The position numbers were made by a program, and so were the translations under genes. From Micromonospora sp. NBC_00421 (GTDB lineage: Bacteria; Actinomycetota; Actinomycetes; Mycobacteriales; Micromonosporaceae): 64,000 nucleotides of DNA. The stretch spans positions 4,964,001 to 5,028,000 of the forward strand of contig NZ_CP107929.1 in assembly GCF_036017915.1 (NCBI RefSeq), read 5' to 3'. Positions 44,075 through 51,572 of this stretch are shown here, one piece after another. The notes beneath the pieces were generated by a model, which saw only the letters and a program-made list of their open reading frames with translations, was not told the DNA's origin and did not search any database. Within the stretch, counting starts at the first letter, position 1. Every line of letters begins with the position of its first letter.

Positions 44075-45322
44075 TCACCCCGGGCCTGCCACCACTACCG
44101 GTCGGACGTCGGCGTTGGCCCCGGCAACCGGGGTAGAGACAGCCCGCTCCCCCGCCAGCACGTCGTCGGCGCGTAGCCGGGCCAGGGTGCCGTCCCGGTC
44201 GACGTACGCCGCGTGGCGGGTGTCCGTCCAGGCCACCTCGTCGCCGATCACCGGTCCGGCGGTCCGCTGGGGCGCGGCGGTGCCGGTCAGGTCGACCAGG
44301 ATCGCGCCGTCCGATCCGGCGAGTCGACCGTTGACCAGCAGCCACCGCCCGTCGGGGGAGACGGCGCCCCGACCGTCGGCGGCGGGCGTCGGCTCGCAGC
44401 GGGTGCTGCCCGGGCTCAGGTCGGGGCCGAGCAGGGCCAGGCAGCTCCGGGTGCCGACGCGCACCCGGGCGACCAGCCGGCCGTCCGCCCTGCTCCCGTA
44501 GACGTCGAGGACGTCCGGTGCGACGGTGCCGGGCGGCGTGCCCGGGGACGGCCGCCACAGCAGGTGACCGCCCTGGGAACCGGCCCGGAGCACGACCTGG
44601 CTGCCGACGAACCGGACCGGGACCACACCGGCGGGAGCCGGCTCGGCCACCGTCGCGAGGAGCTGACCGGCGACGATCCCGGCCGCGAAGACCCGGCCTT
44701 CGTCGCGCCAGGCCACCTGCCGACCATCCGGCGACAGGACGATCTCCTCCGCCCCGGCGAGCAGCGCCCGCGGTTCACCGCCCGCGGGCACCATCCAGAG
44801 GGTACGGCCGGCAGCGGTGACCGCCCCGGTCAGCAGCCAGCCACCACGATCGGGCAGCCGTTGCGCGCGGTCGACCGGCCCGACGCCCAGGTCGTACCGC
44901 TGACCGGTGGCGGTGACCAGGACACCGGCCATGATCAGCTCGACCTCGCCGTCGGTCGGTTCGTCTGGTGGGACGGGCGCGACCGGGTCGGCGGACCGGG
45001 TGGCCACCCTGCTCGGGTCGCCGAGCACCACGGTCGGGGTGGTGGGCCGCTCCGCCTGCCCGCCGAGCTGGGTCATCCCACCGGTGGCCAGGGCCGTCAC
45101 GACGCCGGCCAGCGCGAACCCGGCGACCGTACGCCGTCGGCGCATCCGCCGGGCCCGACCCAGCGCCGTCCCGGCCGGGTCTACCGGTAGCCGGTGCGGT
45201 ACGGCGACCCGCTGGGAGAGGGTCTCCCGCAGGGCCCGCTCCAGCCGCTCGTCGTGCGTCACGGCGAATGGACGCTCGGGGCGGCCGGTCTGGTTGCCCG
45301 GCCGGGGTGACGGGGAGTTCAT
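44075..45322 (-). CDS. Membrane protein with extracytoplasmic propeller-like domain, sigma partner
   Basis: 415 aa. Cytoplasmic N-terminus of about 60 residues with a histidine near the start (TLSQRVAVPHRLPVD), one span (TVAGFALAGVVTALATGGM, about 65-85), then about 330 residues of repeated beta-like units (EEIVLSPDGRQVAWRDEG, RGAVSPDGRWLLVNGRL) resembling a TolB/WD-type propeller. It overlaps the sigma-factor stop by four bases (ATGA), so it is translationally coupled and is probably its regulator. It lacks the canonical zinc-binding anti-sigma motif (HxxxCxxC), so the mechanism is uncertain. Confidence 0.8.
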   Translation of the reverse strand: MNSPSPRPGNQTGRPERPFAVTHDERLERALRETLSQRVAVPHRLPVDPAGTALGRARRMRRRRTVAGFALAGVVTALATGGMTQLGGQAERPTTPTVVLGDPSRVATRSADPVAPVPPDEPTDGEVELIMAGVLVTATGQRYDLGVGPVDRAQRLPDRGGWLLTGAVTAAGRTLWMVPAGGEPRALLAGAEEIVLSPDGRQVAWRDEGRVFAAGIVAGQLLATVAEPAPAGVVPVRFVGSQVVLRAGSQGGHLLWRPSPGTPPGTVAPDVLDVYGSRADGRLVARVRVGTRSCLALLGPDLSPGSTRCEPTPAADGRGAVSPDGRWLLVNGRLAGSDGAILVDLTGTAAPQRTAGPVIGDEVAWTDTRHAAYVDRDGTLARLRADDVLAGERAVSTPVAGANADVRPVVVAGPG

Positions 45323-46005
45323 CGGGTCTCCGCGGCGACCGGTGTGGCCCGCGTCGGTGTCCGGGCCCGGTCGGTGACCAGGCCGGGCGAGGCCGGTCGG
45401 GGGGTACGCACCGGACGGGCGGACGCCACCACCGGACGGGGGCCGGCATCCGCCGGGAGCGGTGCCGGCTCGACCGGGCGGGGGACGGGATCGGTCGTAA
45501 GGTCGAGCTGTGCCTCGGCCCCGAGCCTGCGGCGCAGGGTGGCCAGGGCACGGGACGTCTGGCTCTTCACCGTGCCGGGCGAGATCTCCAGCAGGGCCGC
45601 CGTCTGGGCTTCCGACAGATCCTCGTAGTAGCGCAGCACCAGCACCGCGCGCTGTCGGGCGGGCAACGCCCGCAGGTGCTGCCAGAGCGCGTCCCGGTCG
45701 AGGTGCTGGGCGATCTCGTCCACGCCGGCCCGTTCGGGCAGCACCTCGGTGGGGCGCTCACCGTGCCACCGTCGCCGCCACCAACTGGTGGACGTGTTGA
45801 CCAGCACCCGCCGGGCGTACGGCTCGACCGCCTCGATCCCACCCAGCCGTCGCCAGGCCAGGTACGTCTTGGTCAGCGCGGTCTGGAGCAGGTCCTCGGC
45901 GGTGGCCCAGTCCCCGGCGAGCAGGTACGCGGTGCGCAGCAGGGCACCGGAGCGCGCCGCGACGAAGTCGCGGAACTCGTCCTCCAGCGGATCCCGGTCG
46001 ACCAC
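45319..46005 (-). CDS. ECF RNA polymerase sigma factor, SigE (actinobacterial SigE) family
   Basis: 228 aa, GTG 46005. Region 2: FRDFVAARSGALLRTAYLLA and DWATAEDLLQTALTKTYLAW. Region 4 HTH: LSEAQTAALLEISPGTVKSQ, RALATLRRRL. The pattern matches the SigE-family ECF group (SACE/SCO-type, about 170 aa) with an extra C-terminal Pro/Thr/Arg-rich tail of about 60 residues. The following gene is co-translated. Target promoters are not deducible. Confidence 0.92.
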   Translation of the reverse strand: MVDRDPLEDEFRDFVAARSGALLRTAYLLAGDWATAEDLLQTALTKTYLAWRRLGGIEAVEPYARRVLVNTSTSWWRRRWHGERPTEVLPERAGVDEIAQHLDRDALWQHLRALPARQRAVLVLRYYEDLSEAQTAALLEISPGTVKSQTSRALATLRRRLGAEAQLDLTTDPVPRPVEPAPLPADAGPRPVVASARPVRTPRPASPGLVTDRARTPTRATPVAAETR

Positions 46006-46108
46006 CGCTCACCTCCGCACCCCGTCCTGCCAGGCAGGCTGCCATGCCGGGCGGCACCCGGTCGACGGCGAAAGGTGTGTAGTTCGCCCGACGGACGGAC
46101 GAAAACCT

Positions 46109-46975
46109 TCAGGCGCCGTCGTCGGCCTTGGCCTCGTCGGCCTCCTTGCCCAACCGGGCCTCGACCGCCTGTGGCTCGTACATCTCCTCGACCACCCGCA
46201 GGTAGAGCTCGTTCGGGTTGGGCAGATTCTTGATCTCCCGCAGCGCCTGCTCCTGGCCGGCGGACTCCAGCACGAAGGTGCCGTAGTTGAGGGCCCGGCC
46301 GGTCGGGGTCTGCTCGTACTTCATGTCGGTGACCCGGGCCAGTGGCATCATGGCGACCTTGCGCGTGACGATGCCGTTGACCACCATGACCCGTTTGTTG
46401 GTCAGGATGAAGCGGTCGTACCACCAGTCGGCGACCTTCCAGGCGACCCAGCCCATCACCGCGAACCAGAGCAGCACCGCGATGGTGGTGAGGGCGCCGA
46501 CGTCCTGCCCGGCGAGGAAGCCGGAGAGGTAGCCGAGGACGAAGGTGGCCGCCACGCCGACGATGATCGGGGTGGTGAGGTGGATCCAGTGCCGTTTCCA
46601 CTCGCCCCGGTAGCGCTCGGTGGGGAAGAGGTAGCGGGCGACAAGCGAACTGGGCTCGTCCTCCAGCGGGAGTACCCGGCGGGGGGCCATGCCCTGGGAG
46701 TCGGACCGCAGGCCGGCCAACTCCTCCTCGGAGATGACCGGCTGCTGGTAGTCCGCCTCCGGATCACGGACCCAGGGGCGCCCCTCACCGCCGTATCCCG
46801 GGCCGTCGCCGTAGCCGGCGTCGTCCGAGAAGGACGGTCCGCCGGGGAACCCCGCACCGGACCCGTAGCCCGGCCCGTCGTCGGGCCGGTACCTCGGGAT
46901 CGGTTCGGTGTCCTGTTCCCGGCGGTCCCGGCCGGGATCGTCCGGGTCGAACGGGGGTCCGGAGGGGCTGCCCAT
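46109..46975 (-). CDS. PH-domain (DUF304-type) membrane protein
   Basis: 288 aa, ATG 46975. A disordered N-terminus rich in Gly, Tyr and Asp (DDAGYGDGPGYGGEGRPWVR), followed by a basic arginine-containing segment and two spans (LTTPIIVGVAATFVLGYLSG and ALTTIAVLLWFAVMGWVAWK). A bacterial PH-like domain follows: WWYDRFILTNKRVMVVNGIV, MPLARVTDMKYEQTPTGRAL, then LESAGQEQALREIKNLPNPN. The DUF304 pattern is clear. Upstream lies a small membrane protein in the same direction, 6 bases away. Confidence 0.9.
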   Translation of the reverse strand: MGSPSGPPFDPDDPGRDRREQDTEPIPRYRPDDGPGYGSGAGFPGGPSFSDDAGYGDGPGYGGEGRPWVRDPEADYQQPVISEEELAGLRSDSQGMAPRRVLPLEDEPSSLVARYLFPTERYRGEWKRHWIHLTTPIIVGVAATFVLGYLSGFLAGQDVGALTTIAVLLWFAVMGWVAWKVADWWYDRFILTNKRVMVVNGIVTRKVAMMPLARVTDMKYEQTPTGRALNYGTFVLESAGQEQALREIKNLPNPNELYLRVVEEMYEPQAVEARLGKEADEAKADDGA

Positions 46976-46981
46976 CGGCGG

Positions 46982-47140
46982 CTAGGCGACGAGGCTCGTG
47001 AAGAAGTCACCAAAGCCCTGGGCGATGTCCACGATGCCACCGCCGAGCGACTTGAAGACGTCCGCTGCCGAATTTGGCCGGTAGGCAACGAAGAAGATCA
47101 AGAATGCGATACCGGCCCAGGTGAGGACCTTCTTGACCAT
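46982..47140 (-). CDS. Small single-span membrane protein (52 aa)
   Basis: ATG 47140 to the TAG at 46982, below the usual length limit for gene callers. It begins MVKKVLTWAGIAFLIFFVAY (a basic start and one span) and ends GIVDIAQGFGDFFTSLVA, with a Gly-rich middle. Ribosome-binding sequence GAGAGG lies about 10 bases upstream. The downstream PH-domain protein begins 6 bases after its stop, so the pair likely act together. Similar small proteins beside PH-domain genes occur in other actinobacteria. Function unknown. Confidence 0.75.
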   Translation of the reverse strand: MVKKVLTWAGIAFLIFFVAYRPNSAADVFKSLGGGIVDIAQGFGDFFTSLVA

Positions 47141-47256
47141 AGCGGGCCATCCTCTCGCGCGGCGCCGGGTCCATTTACCGCAGCGGCACCCACAGTATCA
47201 GCATGGTGCCGCAGCGTGAATATCTGCGTCCCATCTCCGACTCACCCGGAGGGCCG

Positions 47257-47958
47257 TCAGGCCCTGCCGTGCAGGTACGGGGACGGTGCGCCGTACACGA
47301 GCTCGGGCGGAGTCCACTCGGTGAGGTCGTGCAGGACGACATCTTCCGCGAGGAGGTGACCCGCGCTCGCCGGCCAGGCTATCGCATGGAGCCACATTCC
47401 CCGAGCCTCACCGGCGTACGCGCTTCGATCCGTTGCGGAATTGACCAACCACAGTGGAGTCGGATGGCCGCCGGCCCGGATCCTCGCCGGCTCGACGTGT
47501 TCGGGATGACCAGGGCCGGGACCCGGCCCTGCCAGCACCTCCGTCAACTCTGGACCGGGGTCCGGGCCGGCCACCCCGGCGAACCGGGTGCCCAGTCCGA
47601 CCCCGGGCTCCTCCGCCACCAGCACCAGCTCGGCCGGTCCGCCACCGAGCGGCGCCGGCCCGGCGCACGCGACGGCCGTGGCCCGGACGCCACCGGCCTC
47701 GTCACCGGCCCAGGCCACCCCGGTCACGGTCCAGCCGGACGGCAGCGGCCACGGGCACCACAGCGGCAGCGCGGGCCGCTCCGGGTCGCCCTCGGCGGCG
47801 ACCCGGTCCACCACGCTCGCCACGATCTCGGCATCGATGTGCTCAGGCACGTGCAGCGGAGCGACCGGCCCGCACCGGACGCAGCGCGACGCACCGTTCA
47901 TCAGGTCGGGCGGGCGCACCTGACCCGCACACCTCGGACAACTCACCACGACACTCAC
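47257..47958 (-). CDS. DUF6758 zinc-ribbon protein
   Basis: 233 aa from GTG 47958 (VSVVVSCPRCAGQVRPPDLM). The start carries a zinc-ribbon half CPRC, with a second half RCVRCG about 25 residues later. A domain of the DUF6758 family follows, with ALPLWCPWPLPSGWTVTGVA, RATAVACAGPAPLGGGPAEL, and GVGLGTRFAGVAGPDPG. The family is actinobacteria-specific and unstudied. The start could be a few codons later. Confidence 0.85.
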   Translation of the reverse strand: MSVVVSCPRCAGQVRPPDLMNGASRCVRCGPVAPLHVPEHIDAEIVASVVDRVAAEGDPERPALPLWCPWPLPSGWTVTGVAWAGDEAGGVRATAVACAGPAPLGGGPAELVLVAEEPGVGLGTRFAGVAGPDPGPELTEVLAGPGPGPGHPEHVEPARIRAGGHPTPLWLVNSATDRSAYAGEARGMWLHAIAWPASAGHLLAEDVVLHDLTEWTPPELVYGAPSPYLHGRA

Positions 47959-48129
47959 ATCCCCACCGTGGCCCCACGAGGCGGGTCCGTCAAGCCGACC
48001 CCGCCGACGCGCTGCCCCTTCCTCGTCCCGCCTGCCGCCGGCCGCCCCGAGAGCCTGGGAAGGCGCGCGCCGACCCGACGGGCCCGGGATCGGCCGGCAT
48101 CCGGGGAGCACCCGCGAGCGGGCGGCGGG

Positions 48130-48753
48130 TCAGGCCGGCGGGGCGGCAGCGTACGCGCGAATCCAGGCGTGCATGGCGATGCCGCTGGCCACTCCGGCGT
48201 TGATCGACCGGGTCGAGCCGTACTGGGCGATCGAGAAGAGCTGTTCACAGGCGGTCCGGGCGGCATCGGAGAGACCGGGGCCCTCCTGGCCGAAGAGCAG
48301 CACGCAGCGCCGGGGCAGGGTGGTGGTCTCCAGCGGTCGGGAGCCGGGCAGGTTGTCGATGCCGACCACGGGCAGATCGTGGCCGGCGGCCCATCCGACG
48401 AATTCCTCGATCGTCGGGTGGTGTCGGACGTGCTGGTACCGGTCGGTGACCATCGCGCCCCGCCGGTTCCACCGACGCAGCCCGACGATGTGCACCTCGG
48501 CGGCGAGGAAGGCGTTGGCGTTGCGGACCACCGTGCCGATGTTGAAGTCGTGCTGCCAGTTCTCGATGGCCACGTGGAAGTCGTGTCGACGCTCGTCCAG
48601 GTCGGCCACGACGGCCTCCCGCCGCCAGTAGCGGTAGCGGTCCACCACGTTGCGCCGATCGCCCGCGGCGAGCAGCTCCGGGTCGTAGCGGGGGTCGTCC
48701 GGCGGATCGCCGGGCCACGGTCCGACACCCACGTCGAGCTGGTCCTCGGTCAC
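48130..48753 (-). CDS. SpoU/TrmH family RNA 2'-O-methyltransferase
   Basis: 207 aa, from GTG 48753 (VTEDQLDVGVGPWPG). Knotted SPOUT fold: motif 1 NIGTVVRNANAFLAAEVHIV (about 78-97), motif 2 LLFGQEGPGLSDAA, motif 3 SINAGVASGIAMHAW. Modifies a tRNA or rRNA ribose; target unknown. The weak ribosome-binding site (TGGGATC) makes the exact start uncertain; the frame extends to 48798. Confidence 0.92.
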   Translation of the reverse strand: MTEDQLDVGVGPWPGDPPDDPRYDPELLAAGDRRNVVDRYRYWRREAVVADLDERRHDFHVAIENWQHDFNIGTVVRNANAFLAAEVHIVGLRRWNRRGAMVTDRYQHVRHHPTIEEFVGWAAGHDLPVVGIDNLPGSRPLETTTLPRRCVLLFGQEGPGLSDAARTACEQLFSIAQYGSTRSINAGVASGIAMHAWIRAYAAAPPA

Positions 48754-48851
48754 GATCCCAGGAGGGTACGGCCCTCGACCGCTGCCGTCGTGACCCACCC
48801 CGGTCGGCCCTGGTTCTCGTGGGTGCCGTAGCCGCCCATGCCCGCCCGGTG

Positions 48852-49361
48852 TCAGCGCAGCCCCAGGGCGTCGCCCAGGCGGTCCAGGAACCGCCGGTCG
48901 GCCAGGTCCGGATCACCGGCCCGGCACACCCGGACCGCCACCGACTCGACCCACTGCCGGTACGCGGCGGAGTCGGCCGGGTCGGCCCTGCGCCGCAGCA
49001 CCCGCACGGCGGCCCGGCAGACCGGTGGCAGATCCGCCGGGCCGGCCAGTTCACCGGTCGCCAGGGCGGCCGGGCTGTCGTGCCGGGCGTAGATCGTGGC
49101 GACCACGGCGCGGACCAGGTCGCTGTCGGAGGCCCGGCCGGCGGCGACCGCGTCCAAGCCGACGAGGCCGGCGGCGACCGCGTCCAGCCCGACGGCGACC
49201 TCCCGGACCGGTCGACCCGGGCCGGGCGTGGCGGCGGCAACCAGCACCCGACCGGGCAGCGTGGTGAGCAGATCCCACTCGGCGGCGGAATAGACGGCGG
49301 TGGTCAACGGTGCGGCACGCCGTCCGGCAGAGGGCGGCTCTCCGGCGAGGGAGTGGCTCAT
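48852..49361 (-). CDS. Hypothetical protein, 169 aa
   Basis: ATG 49361 with GGAGG 5 bases upstream. A helical, Arg/Ala-rich soluble protein beginning MSHSLAGEPPSAGRR, no membrane span and no recognised domain. Residues about 60-82 contain a near-perfect 11-residue duplication (VGLDAVAAGLVGLDAVAAG), encoded by a near-perfect direct repeat at about 49140-49200, so the gene has recently grown by duplication. It probably covers most of its length: AVVATIYARHDSPAALATGE and later CRAGDPDLADRRFLDRLG look conserved. Function unknown. Confidence 0.6.
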   Translation of the reverse strand: MSHSLAGEPPSAGRRAAPLTTAVYSAAEWDLLTTLPGRVLVAAATPGPGRPVREVAVGLDAVAAGLVGLDAVAAGRASDSDLVRAVVATIYARHDSPAALATGELAGPADLPPVCRAAVRVLRRRADPADSAAYRQWVESVAVRVCRAGDPDLADRRFLDRLGDALGLR

Positions 49362-49658
49362 CAGGACCTCCGCCGTCAGCATAGGCCGACCGAAGAGGTG
49401 ACGGGCACGTCCCACCCCGATTCGCGCCGCTCGCCGCCCACCGCCCGGGTGTTCGCCGACACCCCGCCGCCGACCAGGGCGAATCGCCATCGGCAGGGGC
49501 GGCACCGCACCAGCCGGTGGCGGCACGGGGCGAGACGGCATCGGCTGGTGCGACGTGGCGCAGCGTCCCGATCACCGCGGCGCAGCGGCCTCCCCCTCGG
49601 TGGGCGGCGACGGAGTGCGGCCCAGGCGCCTTACCGCTGGTTAAGGAGATACCGGGGA

Positions 49659-49777
49659 CGCGGGTGACAGGTAAATGCCACACCGGGGCTCACCCGGGGG
49701 GAGACGCAATGAGCGGCGGGGCCCTCCCCGGCACCCGCCGCCCACGCTCTGATGCCCAAGATTCTGCCCCATCCGCG
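49659..49777 (+). ncRNA. Candidate cyclic di-GMP-I-like riboswitch, no clear downstream gene
   Basis: A closing helix pairs 49659-49666 (CGCGGGTG) with 49770-49777 (CATCCGCG), 8 bp with one wobble, enclosing two hairpins. After the 5' strand come ACAGGTAAATGCC, a hairpin CCGGG/CCCGG (49683-49697) and then GACGCAAT (49703-49710). These align with the conserved ACAGG, AAA, CC and GACGCAA of the c-di-GMP-I (GEMM) core. A second hairpin GAGCGGCGGG...CCCGCCGCCCACGCTC follows. Differences from consensus are several, so this is a candidate. What follows is not a convincing gene; see findings. Confidence 0.45.
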
Positions 49778-49810
49778 CGATGAACGAACAGAGACGGAGG
49801 TCACATTTAT

Positions 49811-49832
49811 CTTTTCGTAACAATACGAAGAG
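49811..49832. repeat. AT-rich hairpin in the gap before trxA
   Basis: CTTTTCGTA (49811-49819) and TACGAAGAG (49824-49832) pair across loop ACAA at 8 of 9 positions. The local base composition (49795-49840) is strikingly AT-rich compared with the GC-rich surroundings. No gene is evident here. The whole 49362-50131 gap, apart from the riboswitch candidate, this hairpin and the trxA promoter, shows no gene. Confidence 0.55.
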
Positions 49833-50064
49833 TCACTAATGATCAACGAGAGAGCGATCTCCGCAGGTGAAGTAGGCCCTTGTCAGGCGGCAAGTTCGGG
49901 CATGATGGCTGCTCCGGGCTGCGATCTCCCTGGAAACGCTCCCATCACGGCCGGTCACGCAAATGCGTCATGCAAGTGCAGTCCGCACGCGCGCATCGAC
50001 AGACACGGCTCGATGGGCAGGATCGGGCCGTCCGGGCCGCGCCGGTTTCGGTGCCCGCAACCCG

Positions 50065-50090
50065 GGAATTTGCCGGGGTACCGCCTGGTT
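50065..50090 (+). promoter_or_regulatory. SigR-type (thiol-stress ECF) promoter of trxA
   Basis: GGAAT (50065-50069), an 18-base spacer, then GTT (50088-50090). This is exactly the SigR/SigH consensus GGAAT-N18-GTT known to drive thioredoxin genes in streptomycetes and mycobacteria. It predicts a start near 50097, about 35 bases upstream of the trxA ATG. Confidence 0.8.
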
Positions 50091-50131
50091 CTACCGGACG
50101 AAAAAGCAATCCGCGCTGATCGGAGAGTCCA

Positions 50132-50494
50132 ATGGCAACCGTTGAGCTGACCACGGCCAACTTCGACGAGGTGACCGGAAGCAGCGGCATCGTGCTGGTC
50201 GACTTCTGGGCCGAGTGGTGCGGCCCGTGCAAGCGGTTCGCCCCGGTCTACGAGCGATCGTCGGAGAAGCACCCGGAGATCACCTTCGGCAAGGTCGACA
50301 CCGAGGCCCAGCAGGAGCTCGGCGCCAAGTTCGACATCCGCTCGATCCCGACGATCATGGCGGTCCGGGACGGTGTCATCGTCTTCGCCCAGCCCGGCGC
50401 CCTGCCCGAGTCGGCCCTGGAGAACCTGATCGAGCAGGTCCAGGCCCTCGACATGGACGACGTACGCAAGCAGCTGGCCAACCACCAGCACTGA
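50132..50494 (+). CDS. trxA: Thioredoxin
   Basis: Small cytoplasmic thiol-disulfide reductase. 120 aa, ATG 50132. Active site WCGPC (in VDFWAEWCGPCKRF, about 31-35), cis-Pro in RSIPTIMAVRDG. Its length fits a single-domain thioredoxin. A perfect SigR-type promoter upstream suggests induction by disulfide stress. No thioredoxin reductase gene is adjacent; a terminator hairpin follows. Confidence 0.97.
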   Translation: MATVELTTANFDEVTGSSGIVLVDFWAEWCGPCKRFAPVYERSSEKHPEITFGKVDTEAQQELGAKFDIRSIPTIMAVRDGVIVFAQPGALPESALENLIEQVQALDMDDVRKQLANHQH

Positions 50495-50504
50495 ACGCCA
50501 CAGG

Positions 50505-50535
50505 CGGCGGCCGGGTCCACGGGACCGGGCCGCCG
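50505..50535 (+). terminator. Terminator after trxA
   Basis: CGGCGGCC-G-GGTCC / GGACC-G-GGCCGCCG with loop ACG (8 bp plus 5 bp with one central mismatch). Starts 11 bases after the trxA stop. Confidence 0.6.
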
Positions 50536-50554
50536 TCGCGCACTTGCACCGCAA

Positions 50555-50570
50555 TCGCACACGTGTTCGA
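50555..50570 (+). promoter_or_regulatory. LexA (SOS) box and candidate promoter
   Basis: TCGCAC-ACGT-GTTCGA matches the actinobacterial LexA operator TCGAAC-N4-GTTCGA at 11 of 12 arm positions. A TTGCAC at 50544-50549 lies 17 bases upstream of TCGAAT (50567-50572), which is 7 bases before ATG 50580. The box therefore overlaps the predicted promoter of the small ORF that follows. Confidence 0.55.
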
Positions 50571-50579
50571 ATGAGCGGC

Positions 50580-50747
50580 ATGCGCTGGAAGCGCCTCTCC
50601 GCTCCCCCGGACGAGGCGCATCCCGACCGGGCAGCGCCAGCGACGCCACCCCTGCCGCTGGCGCTGCCCGGGGCGGGCCCGGCGACACCCGCAGCCTGCC
50701 GGCTCCGTCACCCGCACCCCGCTCCCGGACAACTCGCCCTGCTGTGA
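50580..50747 (+). CDS. Possible small SOS-regulated protein with C-terminal QLALL
   Basis: 55-codon frame starting at ATG 50580 (or ATG 50571, three residues longer). It begins MRWKRLSAPPDEA and has a Pro/Ala-rich low-complexity middle. It ends PAPGQLALL, where QLALL resembles the bacterial sliding-clamp-binding pentapeptide (QL[S/D]LF type; MutS has QMSLL). No Shine-Dalgarno sequence is visible; with a LexA box and promoter directly upstream it would be leaderless. Coding status is unproven, and only sequence position and ending support it. Confidence 0.4.
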   Translation: MRWKRLSAPPDEAHPDRAAPATPPLPLALPGAGPATPAACRLRHPHPAPGQLALL

Positions 50748-50884
50748 CCGCGACCGCTGCCGACCTCGCCGTCCGATAGAGCCGGTCCGCTGCCGGCCCA
50801 CTGCCCGGAGAACCGGGCCGCCGATGATTCGGCCTGCCACCCACAACTGCGGGAGTTCCCGACCGGCGGGGCTAGGCTCGGCGG

Positions 50885-51307
50885 ATGCGGACCGCACAGC
50901 AACTCCTCGCCGACTCCGCCGTGATCGCCGTCGTGGGCGCGTCCCGCGACCCGGGCAAGGCCGCGCACCGGGTACCGGCGCAGATGCAGCGGTACGGCTG
51001 GCGGATCATCCCGGTCAACCCGACTGTGGACGAGTTGTTCGGTGAGCGGGCGTACGCCTCGCTTGCCGACATCCCGCACCCGGTGGACCTGGTGGACGTC
51101 TTCCGGCCGGCCCGGGACGCGATCGAGGTGGTGCGTCAGGCGGCGGCGATCGGCGCCCCGGCGGTCTGGCTCCAGCTCGGCATCGTCTCGCCGGAGGCAC
51201 GGCGGATCGCCGAGGAGGCCGGCATGGACTACGTCGAGGACCGGTGCCTGATCGTCGAACGGGCCGCCGCCGGCCTCACCCGGCTCGACCCGGAGCAGCG
51301 CGGCTGA
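50885..51307 (+). CDS. CoA-binding domain protein (YccU family)
   Basis: 140 aa, ATG 50885. Rossmann-like CoA-binding domain: AVVGASRDPGKAAHRVPAQM (about 17-36), RIIPVNPTVDELFGERAYAS, VDLVDVFRPARDAIEV, APAVWLQLGIVSPEARRIAE. Small family of unknown function related to the succinyl-CoA synthetase CoA-binding fold. TAGGCT lies 6 bases before the ATG, so a leaderless mRNA is likely. Confidence 0.9.
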   Translation: MRTAQQLLADSAVIAVVGASRDPGKAAHRVPAQMQRYGWRIIPVNPTVDELFGERAYASLADIPHPVDLVDVFRPARDAIEVVRQAAAIGAPAVWLQLGIVSPEARRIAEEAGMDYVEDRCLIVERAAAGLTRLDPEQRG

Positions 51308-51308
51308 G

Positions 51309-51425
51309 ACCAGCTCGGCTTGACCAGCTCGGCTTGACCACCTCGACCGGGACCAGCTCGGCTTGACCAGCGCGACCGGGACCAGCTCGGCTTGACCAGC
51401 GCGACCGAGACCACCTCGACCGAGG
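51309..51425. repeat. Imperfect 14-15-bp tandem repeats (ACCAGCTCGGCTTG)
   Basis: About eight units of 14-15 bases between 51309 and 51425, alternating ACCAGCTCGGCTTG (four copies) with variants such as ACCAGCGCGACCGGG and ACCACCTCGACCGGG. They begin immediately after the stop of the CoA-binding gene. Part of the 265-base gap before the DUF4190 gene; otherwise nothing is seen. Confidence 0.8.
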
Positions 51426-51572
51426 CCGGCGCGGGTTCGGCTGCATCAGCCTTCGGGGCGTCCCGGCCTACCCGCCAAGGTGACCAGTCCCCTCAACCAC
51501 GGTGAAAGGTGCACCGTTGCCGGTAGCGTCCGCCGGAGGAAGGGCACTGACCTGCGGCGGAGGGTGGACACC

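Noticed and set aside
49839..50150. 103-residue frame before trxA starting MINERAISAG
   Set aside because: It overlaps the SigR promoter and the trxA start, has no ribosome-binding site and shows no coding-like codon use.
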